Shown here: one piece after another, positions 35,966-46,971 of the stretch
How the letters are laid out: the number at the start of each line of letters is the position of its first letter
Position numbering within the stretch: position 1 is the first letter of the stretch
Source: Populus alba
Taxonomy: Eukaryota; Streptophyta; Magnoliopsida; Malpighiales; Salicaceae
DNA: 64,000 bases
Reading direction: 5' to 3'
NCBI RefSeq assembly: GCF_005239225.2
Contig: NC_133296.1
Span: forward strand, 6,200,001 to 6,264,000
Position numbers and translations under genes: made by a program
The notes under the pieces: generated by a model
Seen by the model: the letters and a program-made list of their open reading frames with translations, nothing else
Database searches by the model: none
What the model was told of the DNA's origin: nothing

Positions 35966-37130
35966 GATTTTTGTGTTTTTGAATGTATTAAAATGTGTTT
36001 CAAACTATATAATTAATTCTTAAAAGTAGCATTTAGTTACTATTTTAAAACCAAAAAATAGAAATTATAGGAATTGAAGGGGTATGTATTTTTATTTTTT
36101 AAAAAAAAAAAGTATAAAGATTTATTTTAAAATTGTTTTAGAGATAAATTATTTTTTGTATTTCTATCTTTATTTATTTAATCAAACATATTTATATTTT
36201 TTATGTATTTGTCCCTTCCGTCCTGAGCAGTAGCAAACGCAACATTAAAATCGTTTCATTAATTTTGAGACAAGTCGGAAAAATTAGATTTGAAAGATTA
36301 AAAAATTATAGGGGAAGTTATAGGGGACAATGTGTTTCCTATCCATGAGCGCACAGTCCTACTTCTCAAAGCAAAACAATGTGTTTCCTTGCAAGCCTAG
36401 TTTTTATTATCATTATTTTTATTTTTTTATCAATTTAATTATAAATTTTTGTTCAATTTATTTGGTTAACTGATCATACATCCATATAAAAAAAAAATGA
36501 TATATTTTTCAGGTTTTAGATTAAATTTATGTTCTATATTACTCATATTATTTAAAATTTATTCCTTCAATTTCTAATCTTATGAAAAACTAGTGCTCAA
36601 TTTATTTTTCTCCTCTTTTATTTTTAGGAAATTTTATTTTCTAAGAATTATTATTATTACTTTTCTTTATGTATGGATTTTGGAATAAAAAAAAATTTAG
36701 AACATGATTAATTTTTCTTTTTGAAAGATAAATCAATATAGTTTAATTGTAAGAAAGATTCTCGAAATTTAAATGAAAGTAACATGGCTTTAAATATATA
36801 TTTAATATAAAAGTTAAAAAAAATATTGCGAATAATCAATCTGTCCTAATTTTTTTGAAGAACAAATCTAAAAATAATTTAATAATAATTGAAAGTAAGA
36901 AGTAAAAACAAATAATATTTGATCTAAAGCTCATGTACAAGGACTAGTCCATAGGGCCTATAAACGAAAAGGAAATTAGAAAAAGAGTAGCGTCTTGGCT
37001 GGTAGTTGCAAACTTAGGTTTTTTATTTTCAAATTGGTAGTTGCAAGCGATTAGTTGAACACGTAAAGTGCATTAGCTGGATATCAAATTCCAGTTCGTG
37101 AATAGCTTGTAATTACTAAACTAGGAAAGC
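35966..37130. repeat. Direct duplication, downstream copy (about 1.17 kb)
   Basis: Copy of 27593-28762. Its left edge abuts the gypsy fragment. Its right edge (CTAGGAAAGCCT) runs directly into sequence homologous to the 3' flank of gene B (17041 onwards, CTAAAGGAGAGTGAACC). The last 230 bases are the beginning of the MATE-associated module (M4). Confidence 0.9.
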
Positions 37131-37202
37131 CTAAAGGAGAGTGAACCGAGCCAGCATGATGAGCCAGCCGATAGCACTCATCAATTTGCAACGTAATTAC
37201 AG

Positions 37203-37404
37203 CGTGTTTGGCAGTATGATAGCGGTTGTTTTTTAAATAACTTTTCATGCTGAAATACTTGTCAATGATGTTTTTTTATTTTTTAAAAATTATTTTTAAC
37301 ATCAACACATCAAAATAATTCAAAAAATACAGACCACACTTAATTTTAGCAAAAAAAAAAATTAAAACTTTTTGAGAATGCAAATTGAACCGCATTCCCA
37401 AACT
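37203..37404. mobile_element. MITE-like element, best preserved copy
   Basis: About 200 bp with imperfect inverted ends: GTTTGGCAGTATGATAGCGG on the left and CCGCATTCCCAAAC on the right. An AT-rich core includes TTTTTAAAAATTATTTTTAA. The equivalent place in the 3' flank of gene B (17100-17140) lacks it, so it inserted after the B/C duplication. Confidence 0.6.
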
Positions 37405-37509
37405 GCCTCAAGTCTCACAGAGTGGAAAGCATTATGGTCTCAGGATTCGGAAGCATTTTTCCCATCTCAAAATCTGGTTTCAACATGCAACAAGTAGTGT
37501 CCATTACTT

Positions 37510-39994
37510 TCAAGAAAGATTGGAGCTTTCATCAGATCCCTTTGTTGTTTCAATAAAAAATCGATCCAGACGCTCTGATGCCTTGTTTACCTGCGTTCCA
37601 CGAATTAATTCAATGTTGGTTGCATATGGTGGATATAGCTCTGATCAGCTGACTATGATTTTTAGAGTATTCTAACATAATAATTTCATGACAGCTTTTC
37701 AAACCTGTTCATTCCAATCAATCTTCCATGTAAGATAGGATAGCACGAGTGTTTGGACTACGACTCCACTCAACAATCCAATCCACAAACCCTGTATTTG
37801 CAGAGAAGAAACTATTGTTAATAAAAATGCTAAGCAGTAGCTTGATTCTCCATTCATAGGTTTAATGTTAAGCAGTAGCTATCTTATGATATCTTGACAA
37901 TATTGTTCTTACGTACCGTGACCTGAAGATGCGCTACATATCCAAGCAGAATTCCTAGCGGCAACCCAATCGCATAATAGCTCCCCAAGTTGACAAATGC
38001 AACCATACTTTGCACACCAGCACCTACAGCTACACCTGGAGAGGGAATTTTAATGGTTAAGATTTACATTACCACATGTGCGCGTGCCCTTTTATATATA
38101 TATATATATATTGCTGGAAACACCGGCACTTGACTTACTTTTGTCGTTGTGAGCGATCGATCGTGTATTGCATAAAATAAATTCTAAGATACTTAGAATT
38201 AAAGCTGTGCAAAAACTTAATGGACCAGAAAATGTTCATATAGTATTTGCATGTAATAATAGAATTAGAATGAAATACTTGCCTGTGAGTACTGGATAAA
38301 TACTATTCAGCAGCATTGAGAATGCTAGTAGAACATGAAGCCTGTACACAGATTCTGCTATTTCCTCACTGCTCGTAAACAAGTATGACATTTCCCGACT
38401 AAAGACCATGCACAAAACCCAGAAGATAAGTCCGATAACTATCGAAGTAACAAGGGCAACCTTGATAGAAAATTTTGCAGCTTTGGCGTTGCCCCTTCCC
38501 AGTTCATTTGATATGCGCACACTGCACGAAATGCACATACATGACATTTTATAAAAGAGATCACTTGCTTCAGAAACAGAGATATAGAGAGACAAAACGA
38601 AACGGAGTCGCATTTCTAATGGTTAAAGCAAATACCATGAAGAACCTAAAAACCCAAGGCAGACCATGAATTCCCATCCATTGATGTTGAGGCTGCAACA
38701 AGGAAGTAGCATAAATCATCTTCTTTTCAACAGTTAGAACTATATAGTGCCGATCGAGCAACTGTATTGAGATTTGCACAACAAGTTCTTACCAAATGGA
38801 GAAAGCAGATATTGCAACGGTTGCGTTCTTCATATATCCAGCCAACAAGACAAGAATAGAGGAATACCATAATTCTAAGCTGTAAGGTTATAGCAAACAC
38901 AATTAGAAAGCAAGTTATGACTATATATCGAAATAAATGAACCATAAATCATTAGTAATCTTAAAATGATGCGAGAAATGGAATAAAAAGAGTAAATGGT
39001 CAAAATTGGAACTTACCAAATCATGACTCCGGAGGATATTGAGAGCTTTACTAGAGGTAACATATCAGCAAATGCAGCTTTAGTAAAGCCTTTCCATGTA
39101 TTAGGACACCAACCTCCAAAGATGTACACAAACTCTCCAATAACGAGCAACCAAGAAGATATGATGAATGCACTCATGGCACCAGCAAGACCAAAGCCAA
39201 GTTTGATCACAAATAACCAGGACAAAAGCACATGAAGCAGAAAGGAGGAAGCAGAAAACAACCCGACAATCTTGTTTTTTTGCTGTGCTTGCAAGTACAT
39301 TTGGATGGTCAAGCTAAAGACAAAATAGTAGAGGATGGGAATGAACCAAATGGAGATTTTTCCAGCTTCTACTGCTATATTCTCCTCTTGCCCAATTAGT
39401 CTTAATATCGGAGTTGTAAAAATGAAGAGGGGAAGCAAGATGGTTGCAGTTACACCATCAATGATCCATGATCTCTGCAAGTAAATACCCATCATGTGGT
39501 ATTGTCCAGCTCCATACGCTTGCCCGCATAAGGTCTCAGTCGCACTTGACATGCCAATCTTCCATGAGAAAGGAAAAACTTCGGTAAGTAAATTATTGAA
39601 ATAATTGTCTTTACCTTAAATATATTTGGAAGATCACACAGGTGGCAAGACATGTAAGATAGGAAGGAGACATCGATTCATTCCTCGATTCCATGGCTAC
39701 AAAGGGGCATAAAACATTATTTAAAAAAAAAAGATTTTTGATGCGTACCAAAATGCCATTCACAAACCGTAGCAAAATGCTCTGCTGTAGGCCAAACGCT
39801 GCAAGATCCAATTCGCTGATGTGCCCCATGAATAACTGAGTCACCACAATCATCCCAAATGAAGTCACTCGTGCTATTATTCCAGGAAATGCAATCCTCC
39901 ATAGCTTCTTGGATTCATTCCAAACCCTCTTCTTCAGGCCCTCGCTTTCAAATTCTTCCAGCAGAAGAAGCCTCTCTTCCGTTGAATTATCCAT
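37510..39994 (-). CDS. MATE-family efflux transporter (DETOXIFICATION-like), gene C
   Basis: Tandem duplicate of gene B and a predicted proton-coupled membrane exporter; substrate unknown. Eight minus-strand exons: 39994-39749, 39558-39017, 38879-38793, 38692-38636, 38521-38283, 38035-37917, 37791-37705 and 37590-37510. They join in phase to 485 codons plus stop. Exons 1-7 have exactly the lengths of B; the last is two codons shorter (ends SDESSNLS). The motifs are those of B: CGQAYGAG (residues 93-100), [19 protein letters not shown] and SNELGRG (315-321). Exon 2 differs from B at 11 of 179 residues, several clustered in one membrane helix (SIWFIPILYYFVFSL here). The GC donor of intron 5 is shared (38282-38281). 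Intron 1 is only 190 bp. All frames are intact. Confidence 0.93.
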
Positions 39995-40560
39995 GATTCT
40001 GTAAGAAGGAATGCTAAACTTGTTGATTTTTCAAGTTTTCTTTGTTGAATATAAACTTGACATTGAACACCTTTGCGATATGCATGTTCAATTGAGATGT
40101 GATCATATATTCATCAAGACCACATGAATCTTTCATTTCAAGTGGATTTCCCCAACATTCATGGAATACTGATTGTAATAAACAGGAGCATGCCTTTTCA
40201 ATGAGCAAATTTTACTATCAGAAGCATGAATCAAGCTAGTCGTCACAAGTTTATATCCCACATTGCTTGCCTCAAGCGAAACTCATATTTGTAGGGTATG
40301 TACTGGAATGTTGAGTAGTCCATTTTTAACTCCCCAAGGTCTTACCACCTTTGGAGTTTTAGAACCGTGGCTGGCTCCATGTAGGTAAGAAACCAGCATC
40401 GAAGTCATTATGAGTTGCCTTTTACGTACCAATTATATTATGTTGCCATGAAAAGGGATATGTGTGGTAAATAAATCAACTCAAATTAATTTTCAAATGT
40501 GGTGAAGCAATATTTATTAATGGCTAAGGGGGCAACATGTACATGTGCGTGAAAAAGTTA
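39995..40560 (-). promoter_or_regulatory. Upstream region of MATE gene C
   Basis: The first 330 bp are homologous to the upstream regions of A and B, with GTTTATATTC on the minus strand near 40048-40057 as a possible TATA element. The more distal part (40160-40555, AGCATGCCTTTTCAAT and TTATTAATGGCTAA) recurs at 43790-43960 without any MATE exon. Confidence 0.45.
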
Positions 40561-40860
40561 AAAGAATAAGTCAAGAAAAGAATTAAAAAAAAAATTATTA
40601 AAAGAATAAGGACCAAAACTAAATAAAAAAAATAAATAAAATTAAATATTGAGGGACAAAATTTAAAAAAAAAAATCAAGAAAAGAATAAAAATATAGTA
40701 ATCAAAAGGACGGGGACAAAAAAATAAATTAAACAAACAAATACAATAAAATTAAAATGAATGAAATTGTAAAAAAAAAATAGTCAATAAAATTATAAAA
40801 CATAAAAATAAAGCAATTAAAAGTAGAGATACCAAATCAAATAAAAAAAATATTCAGAGG
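40561..40860 (-). repeat. Degenerate AAGAATAAGGACCAAA repeats
   Basis: A-rich repeats with units around AAAAGAATAAGGACCAAAAC. Read on the minus strand they match the TTTAGTCCTTATTCTTTTT units at 45290-46260, so this is the same family in opposite orientation. Confidence 0.55.
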
Positions 40861-41660
40861 TGAAATTGCTATTTAATCGCTGCAGTGATAGGATCGAAGT
40901 TATTTAAAAAAAATGTAGCCATTGACAACAAATTTTATAGAAATAAGAAACAAATTTATTGCTATTTAAAAAAAAAATTACTTCCATTTAATAAAAACAG
41001 ATAAAGAATTAAAGGTTCCAGTAAACATTAAAAAGAGAGGGTTAACAATAACTAAAAACAAAGTTGAAAAGGGAAGAAGAACATATGTATCGAGAAATAT
41101 TTTATACAATATGTTTATGAATTTTTGAATCTTATCCTCTCATGTTTTTATGAGAATATAATTAATCACATTTCAAATTTTATTATTGATTTTGAATTTA
41201 ATAATTTGGTTCAGAGGAGAAAAATAAAATACCAAAAAATAAAGTTATTTTATTTTTATTTATACACTATTATAAACCCATGAATCTCCCTGACAATATT
41301 GACTGCTCTTCCGATTGCAACTTGTAAACTGAAGTACTCCGGGACAATAGAGGACAATCAATTTATAGCATGTTTGTCACTGTGTTTGAAAGGTATTTTT
41401 TTTTATTTTAAATTAATATATTTTTTGATATTTTTAAATTATATATTAATTTTTAAAATAATTTTTAAAATATAAAAAAAAATACTTTAAAAAATAACAA
41501 CAACTATATTTCCAAACATCCTTTTATTGAAAAGTTAAATCTGGTTCTTAAAATAAGAAAATAGTCTCAACAGTGTTCTCTTCTCCTCTCCTATTCTACA
41601 TGGCTGGTTTCATCACTAACATGAGAATATTAGGTAGCCCTTTTCTTCTTGTTTTGGTAG
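40861..41660. other. AT-rich intergenic DNA with one MITE-like copy
   Basis: Only an AT-rich MITE-like repeat at about 41365-41520 (GTTTGTCACTGTGTTTGAAA to TATATTTCCAAACATCC) is recognisable. No coding sequence is seen. Confidence 0.5.
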
Positions 41661-41960
41661 GAAACAGATGCGCTGCCATTTTTGAATTGTCAGCTTGCTT
41701 GGGTGAGCTCTTGATTTTATTTTTATTTTTATTTTATTTTTGCTAGTGATCTCCTCTGAGATGTGATAGAGACTTGTGTGGTAGAGTTGAGAGTCAAATC
41801 TATGGAAAGAACAGTAGCTGTATGTGCCTGCCTGACTGGTAGTTGCCTACTTTTTTGTACTTTTGAGACTGGTAGTTGCAGAGAATTAATTGCAGCCAGC
41901 AGAAGGACAGGGACGCATAAAACACCGCACTGGGATCTCAAATTCCAAACTAGCTAGTTC
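41660..41960. repeat. Duplicated flank segment, also at 5990-6190
   Basis: Same landmarks as 5990-6190 in the same orientation. It contains a (TTTTA)n-like interruption absent from the other copy. Confidence 0.65.
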
Positions 41961-42429
41961 ACTCACATGCTAAGAACCTGTTGAATCTGACTAAAATAAA
42001 ATAAAACATTCCGCTAATCTAACTTGGTTCGAGTGGCTTGGTCCTCTGACAAGGACATCTCTTTCTCTGCTTTAGTCCAAATAGGGTTTGTTCTACCGAG
42101 CTTTGTATTATAGGCGCTGAGTTGACAAAAATGTGAAACTTGAGGGGCCATGAAATCTTATTTACCCTCCAGAAATCACACCGATGAAGATGAATGAAGC
42201 ACGCGGGACATCATCTATCATTACTTGTTTAATTACACTATAATTTCAGAGATTTGAAAATTAGTTGAGGTGTATATGTGCATGCTAGTACCTAGATTAA
42301 TTTTAAAAAATATTATCTATTATTACTGGTTTAATTGCATTTATATCTTCAGACTTGTAAAATTAATTAAAATATATATATTCAAGTTAGATCAAACATC
42401 CAAATTAATCTAAAAAATTCATAGCAGAC

Positions 42430-42640
42430 TTAAAAATACGTTCGAGAACGCAGTTGAAAACCATATTGTTATAAAATTCAAAAAAAAATTATTAAAATTT
42501 AATACGATTTGTACTTTTTGAATTGTTTTGATGTGTTAATGTTAAAAATAATTATTTAAAAAATAAAAAAAATTATTAACATACATTTCGACACGAAAAG
42601 TTATTTAAAAAACAATAATTACCAAACTCACAACCATACT
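42430..42640. repeat. AT-rich MITE-like repeat, inverted copy
   Basis: Read on the minus strand it follows the 37203-37404 family order, with CGTTCTCGAACG at one end and a GGTTGTGAGTTTGGTAATTA-like other end. Confidence 0.5.
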
Positions 42641-42649
42641 CTAAATGTG

Positions 42650-43560
42650 CATGTGTACGGAAGGATTTATGCTCTATTACGCACCAGGAATGTGAACTAT
42701 AGGGTTTGTTCTACCAAGTTTTGTATTAAAGGCTCTAATTTGGCCAAGATGTGAAACTTGAGGGGCCATGAAATCTAATTTACCCTAAAAAAATCACAGC
42801 GGTGAAGAAGAATGAGATGAAATAATCAAGGAAAAGCAGAAATCACGCAGAGCAACATTATAACAACTGGTTTATGTGCACTATAAAAAGACCATATTTG
42901 TATTAATGAGATGGGATAATTAAGGAAAAGCAGAACAAGAACATGAAATGTAAATAAAAACAGGAAAGGGAAAGTATGCATATACTCTTTATAATATGCA
43001 TGCGTACCTGTTAGGTACCCTCAAGACTGAAACAGGTTGAAGCTCACTGCGCTTCAGCCTTGGATTATTGTCGACTCGAGAAATGGAAAAGGCGAGAAGG
43101 GAATGCGTCTTTGTTAACACAAGGCAGTATAGCGACTAACTAGCAAGCAGAACAAGAACATGAAATGTTAAATTAAAAAAAAAAAAAAAAAAAAACCAGG
43201 GAAGGGAGAGAAGATCAATGGTAGCGTAGGAGCAACGAAATCAAGCATTTACTCCTTAACATTTGCCTGCGTACCTTTCAGGTGCTCTTCGAGGCTGAAA
43301 CCGATTGAAGCTTGCTTCGAAGCAATGTCCACAGGGAGAGAGAGAGAGAGAGGGGAGAACGGATGCTTGTTAACAAGGCAGTAGCTAGGAGTGCAATGTG
43401 TTTAGTTTCTCTCTGTACTTTCCATAGGTATTCGTGTATAAGAACAACAAAATTGGTTGATAGAAAAAGAATAGGGAGAAAGGAAGAATGGTTGGTCGCC
43501 TTTTCACTGATGGAAGAAGGCGTGCGAACCGCCGAATCCACAACTAGTAGGCGCAACATT
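42650..43560 (+). repeat. Duplicated promoter-like module, copy M5
   Basis: A composite of the M3-type part (42900-43140, GAAGCTCACTGCGCTTCAGC) and the M1/M2-type part (43190-43560). It keeps TATAAAA (42882-42888), a short GA tract and the ATG at 43487. The frame there reads MVGRLFTDGRRRANRRIHN and then stops, so the peptide is not conserved here. An A-rich run occurs at 43171-43195. Confidence 0.6.
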
Positions 43561-43779
43561 CATGGCATCGTCAAGGTACGGTTACAGTTACCTTGCCTCT
43601 TAATTTCCGTGATTATTTTTTATTTTAAAATATATTAAAATAATATTTTTTATTTTAAATAAACTATTTTTCAAATCAGTACTTCAAAATAATTTAAAAA
43701 ATATTTTTAAAATATAAGAGCAGAGAAGATCAAATGAAATATTAAAATAGAAAAGGATTTGTGATGTGCCAACACGCTC

Positions 43780-44000
43780 CTTGATTGTAATAAACAAGAG
43801 CATGCCTTTTCAATCAGCAAAGGGATATGTGTCATAACTAAATCAGCTCAAATTTTCGAATGTACACGTACGTGAAAGATTTGCCATTGAATTATTTTAT
43901 GAGAAAAGTAATATTTATTAATGGCTAATGGGGCAACATGTACACGTACGTGAAAGATTTGCCGGTCGTTCTTCATTGAATTATTTTATGAGAAAACCAC
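43780..44000 (-). repeat. MATE upstream-flank relic without a gene
   Basis: Homologous to 40165-40555, the distal upstream flank of gene C (AGCATGCCTTTTCAAT, then AAGGGATATGTGT, then TATTTATTAATGGCTAA). No exon 1 is found on its low side. Within it, the block GTACACGTACGTGAAAGATT followed by GAATTATTTTATGAGAAAA occurs twice (about 43863-43915 and 43938-43996), a local tandem duplication. Confidence 0.65.
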
Positions 44001-44650
44001 TTGAATATGGTCATGACACGTTGAGCAGCTTTTTTTTTGGAATAATATTTTAAATATTAAAATTACCAAGTTGTCCCTGATAAAACTTAAAAATAACAAT
44101 GAATCAGACGAATAAGACCAGAAACATCCTCACAAATAGTATTTTTTTTTTTTTTAAATTACAAGATTAATTATGTTATGTTACTCTTTAAAAAAAGAAA
44201 AAGACATAGAAGTCCATCTATACATGTATATTTCTTTTGTCGTCCAAGGACATGACCGTAATCTACTTTTCATTTTTTAAAAATGATGAAAGAGCTGTTC
44301 ACCCAGTATTTTTTTTTTAGGGAAAAATAGTCATAAGAAATAGTATATTGCATTATAGATATGAATAGTTTAATGATTATTTTGTTATTCTTAAAAACAC
44401 AAAAAAAAAAAAAAAAAAACCTAATTGTTGAAGGTAATAAGGTCTTTTGATAAGGGTTTGTTAGTCATTCTAATATTGATCAAAAGCAAATTATTTTTTT
44501 AATATTTTTAAAATATAATACAACTACTAAATTGCCTTCAAAAGCAAAATTGGTTTATTTAGCGTCCAGGAATATTTTATATTCTTACTTTTAACATCAC
44601 ATTAAAAGAACTAAAGTACCCTTTAAATCAAAATTTCTTTAACTAGCATC
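44001..44650. other. AT-rich intergenic DNA
   Basis: No gene or bounded repeat is seen. Poly-A and poly-T runs occur at 44140-44155 and 44400-44420. Confidence 0.5.
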
Positions 44651-44654
44651 TACA

Positions 44655-45235
44655 AGTTGTTTTATATTTTCATCATAGTTTTTATATTATATTCAAGTTG
44701 ACTAAGAGACAGTTGAGTAATTTAATAGATATAAAACATTATTTTAAAAAAAAAATGTTTAATGCATGCATTGCATGTATTAGCACATGAGTTGTATCTA
44801 CATCATTTGAACAGTGTGTGAAAAGGTGTTAGGAAATGATGATTTTGGGGAAGTGTTCAATTTCTTTCGATGGCCTCTCTGTTTCTATATCATGCATGCA
44901 GTCAACGAACCTCCAGTTTGGCATCAACAACTTATTTATAAAGAGCTTTTTGTATTTTCATCATAGTTTTTATATTATAATTAAGTTGACTTAGAGATAA
45001 TTGAGTAATTTAATAAATATAAAACATTATTTTTTATTAAAAAAAAATGGTTGATGCGTGCATTGCACGCATTAGCACATGGGTTTTATGTGCATCATTT
45101 GAGCGGTGTATGAGAAGGTGTTTGACTACCAAACAGTGGTTTTAAGGAGGCGTTCGATTTCTCTTGGCAGCTTTTCCATCCTTAGGCCATGCATGCGATC
45201 AACGGACCTCTGGTTTGGCATGAACGACATTGTTT
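44655..45235. repeat. Two-unit tandem duplication, period about 288 bp
   Basis: CATCATAGTTTTTATATTA occurs at 44671 and 44959. The order of landmarks (GTTGACT, GAGTAATTTAAT, GCATTGCA palindrome, GTTTGGCAT) repeats with about 85-90% similarity by eye. The second unit has an 8-bp stem palindrome, ATGCGTGC-ATT-GCACGCAT, at 45054-45072. The frame at 45106-45294 runs through the second unit and is not a recognised protein. Confidence 0.75.
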
Positions 45236-45289
45236 TTCCTTCTTTTCTCTCTCATCCTCAATTTTCACGTTTGACTCTACATGTTTTAA

Positions 45290-46270
45290 GGTAGTCCTTC
45301 AATTTATTTTTTCTTCTGATTTAGTCCTTATTCTTTTTGTTATAATTTTTTATGTGAAATAATTTATAAATTTAAAATTTTGTTTCAATTTCATCCTTGT
45401 TCTATTTTTTTTATCTGTTAAATATGGTACTTATTCTTTTTATTGTTAATTATTTTATTTAAGATCATTCTTAAATTTGAATTTTTTTTAAAAAAAAATC
45501 ATCCTCCTTTATTTTCTTTCTATCAAATTTGATCATCATTCTTTTTATTGTTATTTTCTTTACTTTGGTAAATTTTTTAAATTAATGTTTTCATCAATTT
45601 CCTCATTCAACATTAAATTGGTTGGGAATTGCACTTTTTAATTGTGCCTAAATCTAGCATTTTATGAGTTGCATGTTTGGGAGTTTAACCCAGTTTTAGG
45701 ACATTTACCTAGGTTTGTTTTTTTTTTTCCTTTTCTTTTTCTAAGCTCATGTTTTTACAATTTCATCCTTCAACATTTATTTAATTGAAGATTGAGCTCT
45801 GTTATTTTTTATTTTCTTTTTATAGGATTTTTTGTACTAATTTTCAAAATGACTCGGGTTATCTTTGATTTTTTTATTTGTTGTTATTTATTAAATTTAG
45901 TGCTTTTTAAATAGATTTTGTTTTCGAATTAAATTAAATTAAATGATTAAATATAAACATTTGATACACTTCTTAGTATTTTATTTGGATTTCTACTCTA
46001 ATGGCATATGCAATCTTTTTCATTGTCGTCATGCAATCATTCACTTATGGGGCTTGTAGTTGGTGCATTTTCTATTTGGCTATGGATAAAAATTCTTTTT
46101 TTATTTTATTTATTCTCTTTTTTTTCTCTCTATACCTTGATTTTTAAAAAAACCAAAAGGGATTGCTAATTTTTTATGTCAAATTTAATCCTTATTCTTT
46201 TAATTTTTATTTTTACTGACCATTTTTTTCTTTAATTTAATTATTTAATATTTGATTTTTAAAAAATTAG
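45290..46270 (+). repeat. Degenerate T-rich tandem repeats (CCTTATTCTTTTT units)
   Basis: Repeated TTTAGTCCTTATTCTTTTT, CATCATTCTTTTTATTG and TTTAATCCTTATTCTTTTA units separated by T-rich spacers with CAATTTCATCCTT. The inverted orientation occurs at 40561-40860. No coding sequence is seen. Confidence 0.6.
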
Positions 46271-46519
46271 ACTTCATGAATTTTAAAAAAACATTAATCA
46301 ATCGGTGTCTTTGTTCCTTGGGCCTTCCGTCCTTTCATTTCTCTCTATTAAAAAAAGAAAAACACATACACAATTAACATGCTGCTTTTGGACTGCATTT
46401 TCCAGATTCCGTGTTTCAGATGAACATCGACGCTACAAAACTTGCTTTCGAAGTCCTTTTATTTACCGCATCATGCTTTGAAGTGCTATTTTCGGTTGTG
46501 TTTTCTGTCAAACAGTTAC

Positions 46520-46735
46520 AAATATTTTGTTGAATTTAAATGATTTGTGTTTTTTAAAATATTTTTTATTTAAAAATATATTAAAATAATATTTTTTTTA
46601 AAAAAAAAAAAGAATTATTTTTTACTATCAAAATGATCTAAAAACATAAAAAAAATAATTTAAATTAAAAAAAATTTAATTTTTTTTTTTAAAATGTTTT
46701 TAAAATATAAAAACAAGCAAAATATTACCGGATTT
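46520..46735. repeat. AT-rich MITE-like repeat
   Basis: Shares the AT-rich core (TTTTAAAATATTTTTTATTT, ATATTAAAATAATATTTTTT) with the other copies of the family. The ends are unclear. Confidence 0.4.
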
Positions 46736-46971
46736 AAAAAAAAAAAAAAAACCTTCTCATTGCAGGTAATTAATTAGAACACCAGACTCTGGTGACCAGA
46801 GCATCTGAATCAATGGCTCAGGAAACAACTTTGGAGCTTCAGCATCTTTTACTTCTGAAGATCTAAAATTGGCCTTCAAAAATCACAATTACCTAGTTCA
46901 GAATATGGGCACCGATTGATGCTTTGTAAAAAAAAAAACAAGTATACAACATAAATCAAGGACAGCCAACT

